64,000 bases of DNA from DASZQY01 sp963843565 (GCA_963843565.1 CAWJKY010000003.1:2046001-2110000); one strand, 5' to 3'. Shown: positions 53,155-62,880, counted from the first letter of the stretch. The notes: generated by a model from the letters alone, not told the origin. A program made the numbers and translations.

Positions 53155-53736
53155 TCAGGAAAGCTCGCCGGCGGCGATCGCTGCCATGATGCGCTCGCGA
53201 TAGGACGGATCGCTTGGCGCGATCGCGTTTTCGACCCGCGAGGCCTCCTTCATGAAGTGCTCGTAGCCGCGGCCCATCTCAGCGCCGCGCTTCGTGTGCA
53301 TGTCGATGGCGAAATCGGGAACCTCGGGTGCGCGGTCGCGCACCTGGTTCTCCAGCCGTGCGAAATTGACCATGTCGTCGGTTGTACGATCCTTTGGGCT
53401 TTCCGCGATCAGGCGGATCGCGTGAGCCGCGAACAGGAAACGATCGCCGACAGGGCGCGGGTAGCGTTCATGGGTGCGAAAAAGCGTATCGACAATGACG
53501 GGCAGCATGATGTTGCCGGCGCCGACGTCCTCGACCGCGATCACGCATAGCCGCGACCAGAGCATCTCCTCCAGCTCCTTGCTGGTCAGGTACATCTCGT
53601 AGGCGATGAGCAGCGCCTGTTCAGCGAGCCCGCGGCGCAGGCACTTCTGTAGGCCCGAGATCACCTCGTCGGCGGGAAGGTCGTGGAGCGTGCGAACGTT
53701 CTGCCAGGGATCCGGCGGGAGCGTGACTTTGGCCAT
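53155..53736 (-). CDS. Stand-alone RarA/MgsA-type AAA+ C-terminal domain protein
   Basis: A 193-residue protein. Residues about 22-75 ('DEVISGLQKCLRRGLAEQAL', 'LWSRLCVIAVEDVGAGN') resemble the C-terminal oligomerisation domain of the replication-linked ATPase RarA/MgsA, which has a corresponding K-S-x-R and S-E-D-x-G pattern. No ATPase domain is present, so this is a free-standing derivative. 'RPVGDRFLFAAHAIRLIAES' and 'IDMHTKRGAEMGRGYEHFMK' extend beyond that domain. Function is unknown. It is convergent with the amidotransferase-like gene, ending next to its stop. Confidence 0.65.
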   Translation of the reverse strand: MAKVTLPPDPWQNVRTLHDLPADEVISGLQKCLRRGLAEQALLIAYEMYLTSKELEEMLWSRLCVIAVEDVGAGNIMLPVIVDTLFRTHERYPRPVGDRFLFAAHAIRLIAESPKDRTTDDMVNFARLENQVRDRAPEVPDFAIDMHTKRGAEMGRGYEHFMKEASRVENAIAPSDPSYRERIMAAIAAGELS

Positions 53737-53892
53737 GTCTGTTGTTGGGTCACTTGCGCAATCAGCGGCGTGGGCACGCGGAATGTCGGGCCCATCTGTT
53801 GGCTGATGTTATGCGGCGAGCCTGCGATGCGGCAAGTGGCGATGCCCGGCGCTTCGTCGCCTGGGCGCCAGACAGCGACGCCTCGCGGGGTG

Positions 53893-53911
53893 GGTTAACG
53901 AAACGCTAACC
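53893..53911. promoter_or_regulatory. Imperfect palindrome with CtrA-like half sites upstream of the sRNA
   Basis: GGTTAACGAAACGCTAACC is an imperfect inverted repeat and contains TTAA-N7-CTAAC, one base away from the CtrA consensus TTAA-N7-TTAAC. It lies about 25-40 bases upstream of the first hairpin of the predicted small RNA, a position where a promoter or regulator site would be expected. Confidence 0.35.
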
Positions 53912-53927
53912 TGGCAGGCGTCAACTG

Positions 53928-54008
53928 ACGGAAGCGCGAACGTTTCCTCCCTTCGTTCGCCGGCATGGAACCGCCTCATGTCTCCTCCCGACTGGGGCGG
54001 TTTCGTTG
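53928..54008 (+). ncRNA. Predicted anti-Shine-Dalgarno small RNA (alpha-r14/CUCCUCCC type)
   Basis: Two hairpins follow each other. Hairpin 1 is GCGAACG (53936-53942) with CGTTCGC (53954-53960), exposing the loop TTTCCTCCCTT. Hairpin 2 pairs AACCGCC (53969-53975) with GGCGGTT (53996-54002), exposing TGTCTCCTCCCGACTG, and is followed by TTTCGTT, so it doubles as an intrinsic terminator. Two loops both displaying CCUCCC anti-ribosome-site sequence is the hallmark of alphaproteobacterial trans-acting sRNAs such as the alpha-r14 family. The 5' end is estimated; no clear -10 is seen. The + strand is set by the anti-SD orientation and the T-tract. Confidence 0.7.
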
Positions 54009-54206
54009 CGCCCCCGGCGGCACCGCGGGTCTCGCGATCAGCAGCGCGCGCGTGACGGGGCCATCGCGCAAGCCGATGACCGCGACGTCGTCGCCGTCGA
54101 AGTCCCCCTTCTGATCCCACTCGCACACGAGATCGAGTCTGGCGTCGCCTCCAAGCCGGCCCGGACGCGTCACCACAGGCTCATCGCCGGGGTGAAGGAG
54201 CGCCAT
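53976..54206 (-). CDS. Possible small hypothetical protein
   Basis: A 76-residue open frame with a plausible acidic composition ('LDLVCEWDQKGDFDGDDVAV') and mostly G/C third positions (about 61 of 76 codons), better than the opposite-strand alternative. No ribosome site is obvious, no domain is recognised, and its 3' end runs antisense into the terminator hairpin of the predicted small RNA. Doubtful. Confidence 0.3.
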   Translation of the reverse strand: MALLHPGDEPVVTRPGRLGGDARLDLVCEWDQKGDFDGDDVAVIGLRDGPVTRALLIARPAVPPGAQRNRPSREET

Positions 54207-54250
54207 GATGGTCGCAAGCTCGTCACGGTCCCCACGTTTTGGAATGGAAC

Positions 54251-54279
54251 TTGTTCAGATGGAACGTTCGTTCCATAGT
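54251..54279 (+). promoter_or_regulatory. Predicted rpiR/iolR promoter with embedded operator
   Basis: TTGTTC (54251-54256) and CATAGT (54274-54279) with a 17-base spacer look like -35/-10 elements. The perfect palindrome ATGGAACG-TT-CGTTCCAT (54259-54276) fills the spacer and touches the -10, so binding would block polymerase: autorepression. The core GGAA-N6-TTCC is the motif I recall for rhizobial IolR. Confidence 0.65.
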
Positions 54280-54313
54280 GCCCCCACCGTAGCCGCTAGG
54301 TGCAGGAGACTCG

Positions 54314-55156
54314 ATGAAGGACGATGCCGCATCCGGCGACCTCGCGCCGCGGGACTTCGACAACCTTCGCGCCCTGGTCGGGCGACGCCTGACCGATCTG
54401 CCGAAGCGCCTGTCGCAGGTCGGCCGCTACGCGCTGGAGCATCCCGATGAGATCGCCTTCGGCACGGCGGCGAGCATCGCCGCCGCTGCCGAGGTCCAGC
54501 CCTCGACGCTCGTCCGTTTCGCCCACCAGTTCGGCTACGAGGGCTTTTCCGATCTTCAGACCGTCTTCCGCGAGCGCCTGCGCGAGCGCCCCTCGGCCTA
54601 CGCCGAGCGCCTGCGCGCGCTTCGCGAAGGCGGCCACGGCGAACGGCCGGAGCTTGCCATCCTCGACGGTTTCTTGAGCGCCGCGTCGCGCTCGATCGAC
54701 AAGCTCGGCGAGACCATCAATTCGACCCGCTTCCGCCGCGCCGTCGAGATTCTGGCCGGCGCCGACACGATCTATCTCGTCGCCCGCCGCCGTGCTTACC
54801 CCTTGACGAGCTACATGGCCTACGGCTTCGGAAAGCTTGGCGTCCGCAACTATCTCGTCAATTCGCCGATCGCAACGGACCCGGAGATCGTCAGCCTGGC
54901 GACATCCGCCGACGCGGTCATTGCGTGCAGTTTCACCACCTATTCAGCCGAGACCATCGCGCTTGCCCGCGCCATGCGCGAGGCCGGCGTCCCGATCGTA
55001 GCGATCACCGACTCGAGCTTCAGCCCGCTCGCCGAAATCGCGACCGAGTGGCTGGAGGTCGCCGAGACCGATCACGCCGGCTTCCGTTCCCTTTCCGCCT
55101 CGATGGCGCTTTGCATGGCGCTCACGGTGGCGGTGGCGAGCGCCCGCGAGCAATAG
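54314..55156 (+). CDS. iolR: RpiR/MurR-family regulator, predicted IolR of the inositol regulon
   Basis: A 280-residue protein. The N-terminal RpiR helix-turn-helix domain (about residues 15-90) shows 'LTDLPKRLSQVGRYALEHPD', 'AAAEVQPSTLVRFAHQFGYE' and 'GFSDLQTVFRERL'. A SIS sugar-phosphate sensor domain follows ('FRRAVEILAGADTIYLVARR', 'DAVIACSFTTYSAETIALAR'). AGGAG precedes the ATG. It lies directly upstream of iolC-D-E-B, and three matching palindromes occur at its own promoter, the iolC promoter and the IolI-like promoter. It is therefore the likely inositol repressor, with a phosphorylated intermediate made by IolC as inducer (known for the family; inferred here). Confidence 0.87.
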   Translation: MKDDAASGDLAPRDFDNLRALVGRRLTDLPKRLSQVGRYALEHPDEIAFGTAASIAAAAEVQPSTLVRFAHQFGYEGFSDLQTVFRERLRERPSAYAERLRALREGGHGERPELAILDGFLSAASRSIDKLGETINSTRFRRAVEILAGADTIYLVARRRAYPLTSYMAYGFGKLGVRNYLVNSPIATDPEIVSLATSADAVIACSFTTYSAETIALARAMREAGVPIVAITDSSFSPLAEIATEWLEVAETDHAGFRSLSASMALCMALTVAVASAREQ

Positions 55157-55170
55157 AACGACTGTTCTAT
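55153..55170. promoter_or_regulatory. IolR-type operator upstream of iolC
   Basis: ATAGAACG-AC-TGTTCTAT: inverted arms ATAGAAC / GTTCTAT around a 4-base centre, matching the palindrome before iolR in 18-bp layout (AGAA-N6-TTCT core). It overlaps the iolR stop codon and lies one base upstream of TTGACG, which is followed 17 bases later by TTTCGTCA, the same arrangement as at the IolI-like gene. Confidence 0.7.
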
Positions 55171-55171
55171 G

Positions 55172-55200
55172 TTGACGGATAGACGAAACTGGTATTTCGT
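55172..55200 (+). promoter_or_regulatory. Candidate promoter of iolC-iolD-iolE-iolB
   Basis: TTGACG at 55172-55177 could be the -35. The sequence 17 bases on, TTTCGT (55195-55200, continuing CA), is conserved at the IolI-like promoter but is a poor match to a -10 box. It may be a conserved operator extension instead. Confidence 0.4.
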
Positions 55201-55286
55201 CAAGGCGCCGCCCGCGGCCTTTGTTTCGGCCAAATCCCGATGGGATTCAGCCAGTTCGGCCATTGCGTCAGGAGCCACGCATCGCG

Positions 55287-57212
55287 ATGGATAACCCGGT
55301 ACCGGCCCCTCCGCGCTTCGACCTCATCACCATCGGCCGCTCGTCCGTGGACCTGTACGGCCAGCAGATTGGCGCGCGCCTCGAGGACGTCGCGAGCCTG
55401 GCGAAATCGGTCGGCGGATGCCCGACCAACATCGCCATCGGTTCCTCCCGCCTCGGCCTGAAGTCGGCGATCATCACCCGTGTCGGCGACGAGCAGATGG
55501 GCCGCTTCATCCGCGAGCAGCTCTTGCGCGAAGGCGTCGATGTCGAGGGCGTCGCGACCGATCCCACGCGTCTGACGGCGCTCGTCCTTCTCTCCGTCGA
55601 GGACGACAGGAACTTTCCCCTGATCTTTTACCGGACCGATTGCGCCGACATGGCGATTGACGAAAGCGACATCGATCCGGAGTTCGTGAAGTCGGCGCGC
55701 GCCGTCCTGGTTACCGGCACCCATTTCTCGAAGCCCAACACCGCGGCGGCTCAACGCAAGGCCATGCGGATCGCGCGCGAGAACGGTGGCAAGATCGTCT
55801 TCGACATCGACTACCGCCCGAACCTCTGGGGTCTCGCTGGTCACGGCGCCGGCGACGCGCGCTACATCCCCTCGCAGGAAGTCTCCGCGCGCCTTCGCCC
55901 CGTGCTTGCCGATTGCGACCTGATCGTCGGCACGGAAGAAGAAGTGCTGATCGCGTCGGGCGAATCCGAAATCCTGGCCGCGCTGAAGGCGATCCGCGCA
56001 GTCTCGTCCGGGACCATCGTCCTGAAGCGTGGACCGATGGGCTGCATCGTATTCGACGGGCCGATCACGACGCTGGAGGCCGGCGTCGTCGGGCGCGGCT
56101 TTCCGATCGAGGTCTACAACGTGCTCGGGGCCGGCGATGCGTTCATGTCCGGGTTCCTGCGCGGCTGGCTGCGCGGCGAGCCGCACGCAACCTCGGCGAC
56201 CTGGGCGAACGCCTGCGGCGCGCTCACCGTTTCCCGGCTCTTGTGCTCGCCGGAAATCCCGACCTTCGAGGAACTCGCGTATTTCCTCAAGAATGGCAGC
56301 AAGTTCAAGGCGTTGCGAAAGGACGAAGCGCTCAGTCACGTCCATTGGGCGACCACGCGGCGGGGCGAATATCCGGTGCTGATGGCGCTTGCCATCGACC
56401 ATCGCGCGCCGCTCGAAAACCTCGCCGCCGACGCCGGCGCCAATGACGATCGCATCGGCGCCTTCAAACGCCTCGCCGTCGAGGCGGCGGCGTGTGTCGC
56501 CAACGGCCAGCCCGGCTATGGCGTTCTCATCGACGACAAGCACGGCCGCGACGCGATCTTCGCCGCTGCGCACCATGGCCTGTGGATCGCGAAGCCGGTC
56601 GAGGAGCCAGGCTCGCGCCCGCTCCGCTTCGAGTTTTCGCAGGACGTCGGCTCCCGGCTTGTCGAATGGCCCGTCGATCAGGTCATCAAGTGCCTGTGTT
56701 TCTATCACCCCGACGACGAAGAGGCGCTTCGCCGCGAGCAGGGCGACAAGCTCCGCGCGCTCTACGAAGCCGCGCGCAAGGTCGGCCGTGAGCTGCTGAT
56801 CGAGATCATCGCCGGCAAGAACGGTCCGCTCGCCGACGATACCGTGGCGCGGGCGCTCAGCGAGATTTACGCGCTCGGCATCAAGCCCGACTGGTGGAAG
56901 CTTGAGCCGCAGGCGTCGCGCGCCGCGTGGGCCGCGATCGACGAGACGGTCCGCAGCAACGATCCCTGGTGCCGCGGCGTCGTTCTCCTCGGCCTTGAGG
57001 CGCCGCGCGATGCGCTCGAGGAAGCCTTCGCCGCGTCGCAGTCGGCGCGCATGGTCAAGGGCTTCGCGGTCGGCCGTACGATCTTTGGCGACGCCGCCAG
57101 GAAATGGTTTGCTCAGCGGATCAGCGACCAGGAGGCGGTGGATGACATGGCGACGCGGTTCGCGGCGCTGAGCACGGCCTGGAACAGACTGCGCCGGCAA
57201 CGGGTCGCCTGA
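55287..57212 (+). CDS. iolC: 5-dehydro-2-deoxygluconokinase fused to DUF2090 aldolase-like domain
   Basis: A 641-residue bifunctional protein of the inositol pathway. Residues about 10-325 are a PfkB/ribokinase-type kinase: 'FDLITIGRSSVDLYGQQIG', 'GGCPTNIAIGSSRLGL' and the anion-hole/base motif 'NVLGAGDAFMSGFLRGW' with Asp284. It phosphorylates 5-dehydro-2-deoxygluconate. Residues about 330-641 are DUF2090, a TIM-barrel resembling class-I aldolases ('LMALAIDHRAPLENLA', 'LLIEIIAGKNGP', 'GVVLLGLEAPRDALEEAF'), proposed to supply the aldolase step done by IolJ elsewhere. The fused form is typical of rhizobia. ATG 55287 is used; an upstream in-frame ATG at 55221 is less likely. No separate iolJ is seen in the window. 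Confidence 0.92.
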   Translation: MDNPVPAPPRFDLITIGRSSVDLYGQQIGARLEDVASLAKSVGGCPTNIAIGSSRLGLKSAIITRVGDEQMGRFIREQLLREGVDVEGVATDPTRLTALVLLSVEDDRNFPLIFYRTDCADMAIDESDIDPEFVKSARAVLVTGTHFSKPNTAAAQRKAMRIARENGGKIVFDIDYRPNLWGLAGHGAGDARYIPSQEVSARLRPVLADCDLIVGTEEEVLIASGESEILAALKAIRAVSSGTIVLKRGPMGCIVFDGPITTLEAGVVGRGFPIEVYNVLGAGDAFMSGFLRGWLRGEPHATSATWANACGALTVSRLLCSPEIPTFEELAYFLKNGSKFKALRKDEALSHVHWATTRRGEYPVLMALAIDHRAPLENLAADAGANDDRIGAFKRLAVEAAACVANGQPGYGVLIDDKHGRDAIFAAAHHGLWIAKPVEEPGSRPLRFEFSQDVGSRLVEWPVDQVIKCLCFYHPDDEEALRREQGDKLRALYEAARKVGRELLIEIIAGKNGPLADDTVARALSEIYALGIKPDWWKLEPQASRAAWAAIDETVRSNDPWCRGVVLLGLEAPRDALEEAFAASQSARMVKGFAVGRTIFGDAARKWFAQRISDQEAVDDMATRFAALSTAWNRLRRQRVA

Positions 57213-57237
57213 GCCCGGCCGGCAAAGGAGGAAAACG

Positions 57238-59079
<1,842 letters not shown>

Positions 59080-59096
59080 GCGATGCGGAGACAATC

Positions 59097-60020
59097 ATGA
59101 AAGCCAAGCTGGGCATGTCGCCGATCGCGTGGTGGAACGACGATCTTGTCGAATTGAGCGACGATGTTTCTTTGGAAGAGTGCCTGCGCCAGTCGCGTTC
59201 GGCCGGCTTCACAGGCATGGAGAAGGGTCGCCGCTTTCCGGACGATCCCGACATCATGCTGCCTATCCTGAAGCAGGCGGACGTGACGCTCTGCGGCGGC
59301 TGGTTTTCCGGCACGCTGGTGAACGAGGAGATGGCCTCGAACAAGGATCGCATCCAGCCGATGATCGATCTGTTCAAGGCCGTCGATGCGCCCTGCATCG
59401 TCTACGGTGAAGTGGGTCGTTCCATCCAGGGCGATCGTTCCAGGCCGCTGGACAGCAAGCCGCGACTGACCGACGACGAGATGAAAGCGTATGCCTGCAA
59501 GGTGACCGAGTTCGGCGAATGGTGCGCCGATCAGGGCATGCCGCTCTCCTATCATCATCATATAGGCGCGGTCGTGCAGACCGAACCGGAGCTGGATGCC
59601 TTCATGCGGCATTCGGGCGCCGGAATTCCCCTGCTTCTCGACGCCGGCCATCTCGCGTTCGCCGGAGGCGAAGTGCTCCGCGCCATCGACAATCACAACC
59701 GGCGCATCAACCACGTCCATGTGAAGGACGTGCGCAGCGCGGTCATCGACAAACTCGATCGCGCCCGGCAGTCGTTCCTTGACGCGGTCGCGCTTGGCGC
59801 CTTCACCGTGCCTGGCGACGGTTCGCTCGATTTCGGCGCGATCGTGAAAAGGTTCGCGGACTACGGCTACGAAGGCTGGTTCGTGGTCGAGGCCGAACAG
59901 GACCCGAAAAGGAATCCGCCGCTGAAGATGGCCGAGGTCGGATACAAGGAACTGATGCGGGTAATGACGGCCGCAGGCTACACCGTCGAGACACAAGGAT
60001 TCCCGAAAGGGACGAACTAG
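59097..60020 (+). CDS. iolE: myo-Inosose-2 dehydratase
   Basis: A 307-residue TIM-barrel enzyme that dehydrates scyllo-inosose to the diketone used by IolD. Characteristic parts are 'LGMSPIAWWNDDLVEL', 'SLEECLRQSRSAGFTGMEKG', 'MPLSYHHHIGAVVQTEPELD', 'LLLDAGHLAFAGGEVLR', 'INHVHVKDVRSAV' and 'WFVVEAEQDPKRNPP'. The ATG at 59097 is the first with homology and lies 17 bases after iolD. It is the orthodox member of two IolE-type genes in this window. Confidence 0.93.
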   Translation: MKAKLGMSPIAWWNDDLVELSDDVSLEECLRQSRSAGFTGMEKGRRFPDDPDIMLPILKQADVTLCGGWFSGTLVNEEMASNKDRIQPMIDLFKAVDAPCIVYGEVGRSIQGDRSRPLDSKPRLTDDEMKAYACKVTEFGEWCADQGMPLSYHHHIGAVVQTEPELDAFMRHSGAGIPLLLDAGHLAFAGGEVLRAIDNHNRRINHVHVKDVRSAVIDKLDRARQSFLDAVALGAFTVPGDGSLDFGAIVKRFADYGYEGWFVVEAEQDPKRNPPLKMAEVGYKELMRVMTAAGYTVETQGFPKGTN

Positions 60021-60054
60021 CGAAACCCGACTCCTCCTCTAGCAGGCATCTTGC

Positions 60055-60858
60055 ATGACCTCTGCACTCCTCTCCCGCCCGACCGGCACATCGGGCCGCG
60101 TCCAGCACATCACCCCGGCAAGCGCCAACTGGACCTACGTCGGTTTCGACCTCTATCGCCTCGCCCCCGGCGAGACCGTGAAGGCGGAAACCGGCAACCG
60201 CGAGATCTGCCTCGTCTTCGTCAGCGGCAAGGGCAGGGTGACCGCCGGCGGCAAGGATTTCGGCGAGCAGGGCGAGCGTCCCTCGCCGTTCGCCGGCAAG
60301 CCCCATTCGATCTACGTGCCCGCCGGTAGCGACTGGTCGGTGACGGCGTCGGGTGTGTGCGAACTCGCCGTATGTTCGGCGCCGGGAAGCGCAGGCGGCC
60401 TGCACGCGCGCGTCATCGGACCGGACGACGTCAGTCAGGAGACACGGGGGCGGGGCACCAACACGCGCTATGTCACCAACATCCTGCCCGAGGACAGGCC
60501 CGCCGATTCACTGCTCGTCGTCGAAGTCATCACGCCCGGCGGCCACACCTCGTCGTATCCGCCGCACAAGCACGACACCAACGACCTGCCGCGCGAGAGC
60601 GCGCTTGAGGAAACCTACTATCACCGGATCAGCCCGCCGCAGGGCTTCGCCTTCCAGCGTGTCTATACCGACGACCGCTCACTCGACGAGGCGATCGTGG
60701 TCGAGGACGGCGACGTGGTCATGGTGCCGCGCGGCTACCACCCGGTCGCCGCCTGCGCCGGCTACGACGTCTATTATCTGAACGTCATGGCCGGGCCTGT
60801 CCGGACGTGGAAGTTCCACAACGCGCCCGAGCACGCGTGGATCCTGGCGCCCGGTTAG
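60055..60858 (+). CDS. iolB: 5-deoxy-glucuronate isomerase
   Basis: A 267-residue double-cupin enzyme converting 5-deoxy-glucuronate to 5-dehydro-2-deoxygluconate. Typical segments are 'WTYVGFDLYRLAPGETV', 'NREICLVFVSGKGRVTAGGK', 'KPHSIYVPAGSDW', and the metal-site cupin 'TSSYPPHKHDTNDLPRESAL' followed by 'ETYYHRISPPQGFAFQRVY' and 'GDVVMVPRGYHPVAACAGYD'. It is the last gene of the iolCDEB run and convergent with iolG. Confidence 0.94.
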   Translation: MTSALLSRPTGTSGRVQHITPASANWTYVGFDLYRLAPGETVKAETGNREICLVFVSGKGRVTAGGKDFGEQGERPSPFAGKPHSIYVPAGSDWSVTASGVCELAVCSAPGSAGGLHARVIGPDDVSQETRGRGTNTRYVTNILPEDRPADSLLVVEVITPGGHTSSYPPHKHDTNDLPRESALEETYYHRISPPQGFAFQRVYTDDRSLDEAIVVEDGDVVMVPRGYHPVAACAGYDVYYLNVMAGPVRTWKFHNAPEHAWILAPG

Positions 60859-60890
60859 CGGTGATCTGGATTTGCCGCGCGCCTCCTTCG

Positions 60891-60916
60891 AGGCCGACTT
60901 CGATCCCGGCCGGCCT
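60891..60916. terminator. Weak hairpin between convergent iolB and iolG
   Basis: AGGCCG (60891-60896) can pair with CGGCCT (60911-60916), with a 14-base loop, at the junction of the two converging genes. It has no T-tract and gives only a weak bidirectional terminator candidate. Confidence 0.25.
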
Positions 60917-61920
60917 TACGCCATAACCTCCTTGACCGCCACGGTGCGCTTCTCCTTCACCGACAGAAGCGCGGCTTCGGCGAGCGCCAGCGCCGCAAGC
61001 CCATCCGCCCCATCCGGTTTGCCGGGCTTGCCGGTCTTCACCGCGTCGATGAACGCGGCGATCTCGTTGGCGTAGGCGGCGATGTATCGGGTCATGAAGA
61101 AATCGTGGAGCGGCGGGCGCGTGAAGCCCTTGCCGTTGGCGACTTCGATCGAAACCGGCCGCTGGTTCTCCGCCGCGATCATGCCCTTGGCGCCAAGTAC
61201 CTCGATCCGCTGGTCGTAGCCGTAGGTCGCCCGCCGTGAATTGGAAATGATCGCCTGCTGGCCCGATCTTGTGGTCAGCACGACCGACGCGGTGTCAAAG
61301 TCGCCGAGACGGCCGATCTCCTTGTCGACCAGCACCGAGGCCTGTGCCGTGACCGTCACCGGCTCGACGCCGAGAAGGAAGCGCGCCATGTCGAAATCGT
61401 GGATGGTCATGTCGCGGAAGATGCCGCCGGAGCGCGTGATGTAGTCGTAGGGCGGCGGGCCGGGATCGCGCGAGGTGATCAGTACCTGCTCGACCTTGCC
61501 GACCGCGCCCTCGTCGATGCCCTTGCGGACCGCCATGAAGTGCGGATCGAAACGCCGGTTGAAACCGACCATGAGGAGCGCGTTGGTGTCGGCGACAACC
61601 TTCAGGCACGCCTTGACGCGGGCAAGGCTGAGGTCGATCGGTTTCTCGCAGAAGACAGCTTTCTTCGCCTTTGCGAAGCGCTCGATCAGGTCGGCGTGGG
61701 TGTCGGTCGGCGTGCAGATGACGACCGCGTCGATGTCCTTCGCCGCGAGGATCTTGTCGATCGTCCTGACCTCGGCGCCGTACTCGTCGGAGATCGCCTT
61801 TGCTGCCGCGGGCACCGCGTCGGCGACCGCGACCATCCGCGCGTCGGCGTTACCACCGATGGCGCGGGCATGGACCTTGCCGATCCGCCCGGCGCCGAGA
61901 AGACCGAAACGCACGCTCAT
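60916..61920 (-). CDS. iolG: Inositol 2-dehydrogenase (Gfo/Idh family)
   Basis: A 334-residue NAD-dependent dehydrogenase oxidising myo-inositol to scyllo-inosose. The Rossmann loop is 'FGLLGAGRIGKVHARAIGG'. 'AVFCEKPIDLSLARVKA' holds the EKP lysine; 'LMVGFNRRFDPHFMAV' and 'GGIFRDMTIHDFDMARFLLG' supply the catalytic Asp-His pair. It lies in the iol cluster, opposite iolB, and downstream of the IolI-like gene on the same strand (129-base gap with a strong hairpin). Confidence 0.92.
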   Translation of the reverse strand: MSVRFGLLGAGRIGKVHARAIGGNADARMVAVADAVPAAAKAISDEYGAEVRTIDKILAAKDIDAVVICTPTDTHADLIERFAKAKKAVFCEKPIDLSLARVKACLKVVADTNALLMVGFNRRFDPHFMAVRKGIDEGAVGKVEQVLITSRDPGPPPYDYITRSGGIFRDMTIHDFDMARFLLGVEPVTVTAQASVLVDKEIGRLGDFDTASVVLTTRSGQQAIISNSRRATYGYDQRIEVLGAKGMIAAENQRPVSIEVANGKGFTRPPLHDFFMTRYIAAYANEIAAFIDAVKTGKPGKPDGADGLAALALAEAALLSVKEKRTVAVKEVMA

Positions 61921-61948
61921 GTTGGGTTCGTTCCTTCTGTCGAGAAAG

Positions 61949-61967
61949 CGGCGCCCGCCGGGCGCCG
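61949..61967. terminator. Perfect GC hairpin between IolI-like gene and iolG
   Basis: CGGCGCCC-GCC-GGGCGCCG is an 8-bp perfect stem with a three-base loop in the 129-base gap. It lacks a T-tract. It may attenuate read-through from the IolI-like gene into iolG or stabilise the message. Confidence 0.4.
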
Positions 61968-62049
61968 TGACTTGGGCTGTTGTCGGAAATGCAAGGGGAA
62001 CCGACCCTCCCCCGAGGTTTGCACGAGGCTCTGTTCCCCGCCCACCAAC

Positions 62050-62880
62050 TCATGCGGCGAGGCTGACGAACTCCCGCCTGATGAAATCCATGCTCTCCCC
62101 AATGGCCTTGGCCGGGTCCTTGAGGTTGCGCAGCTCTGCCGCGAACGGCTCGAAGGAAAAAGGACCGCCGTAGCCCGCGGCGGCGAGCGTCCTCATCTGC
62201 GCGACGTTGCCGATGCGGTCGCTTGCGTCAACCAGTACGCGGTGCGGATCGCGCATCTCGTCCAGCGCCACCGAAGGGTCGTCGACGCCGGAGATGTGGA
62301 CAAGACCGGTCATCGCCGCAAACACCTCGTCCTCGCCGGCGAGCGTGTGGTGGAACGTGTCGTGGACGAGACGGAACCCGCCACCGACCGCGTCGATCGC
62401 TTCGGCCGCCTCACGCTTCGAGCGAAGCGAGCAAATCGCGAAGCCGAGCGGCTCGACCAGCCCTTCGACGCCGCGGTCGGCAAGTATCGGCTTCAGCTCT
62501 GTGAGCGCGGTCCGCAGGTTCCCCCGGCGCTCGGCGTCGCCGCGTCCGCTGCCGTCGTTGACCGGAACCAGGATGATGGCCTTGGCGCCACAGGCGGCGG
62601 CGAAATCGGCAAGCGCGATCGCTTCGGTTTCGCGCGCCGCATTCCATTGGTTGAAGCGTTGCAGCGCGTTGATGGTGAGGATGGTGACGCCCGCCGCCGC
62701 CGCTGCGGCCCTGACCGTTTCGGGGGCCGTCCCGTCGTGGATCGGCTTGCCGGCGATGTCATTCCTGATCTCGACGTCGCTGATGCCGAGCGTGCGAGCC
62801 AGCGCGAAAAACGCGCCAATGTCGAGTTGCGGCGCTGCCATGTGATTGAGCGCGAAGCGCACGTCAGCCGCGGGTCCCAC
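62050..62880 (-). CDS. IolI-like sugar-phosphate isomerase/epimerase (TIM barrel)
   Basis: A 276-residue xylose-isomerase-like barrel. Compared from memory with Bacillus IolI (2-keto-myo-inositol isomerase) it shares the LNAL-x-x-FN pattern ('TINALQRFNQWNAARE'), the metal-site Glu ('GLVEPLGF'), the 'LVHDTFHHTLAGEDE' block equivalent to D-S-F-H, and 'HISGVDD'. The GTG start at 62880 has a strong GGGAGGAA ribosome site; the frame upstream of it is unlike the family. An IolR-type operator lies about 100 bases upstream, tying it to the inositol regulon, probably for isomerising alternative inososes (inference). Confidence 0.8.
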   Translation of the reverse strand: MGPAADVRFALNHMAAPQLDIGAFFALARTLGISDVEIRNDIAGKPIHDGTAPETVRAAAAAAGVTILTINALQRFNQWNAARETEAIALADFAAACGAKAIILVPVNDGSGRGDAERRGNLRTALTELKPILADRGVEGLVEPLGFAICSLRSKREAAEAIDAVGGGFRLVHDTFHHTLAGEDEVFAAMTGLVHISGVDDPSVALDEMRDPHRVLVDASDRIGNVAQMRTLAAAGYGGPFSFEPFAAELRNLKDPAKAIGESMDFIRREFVSLAA

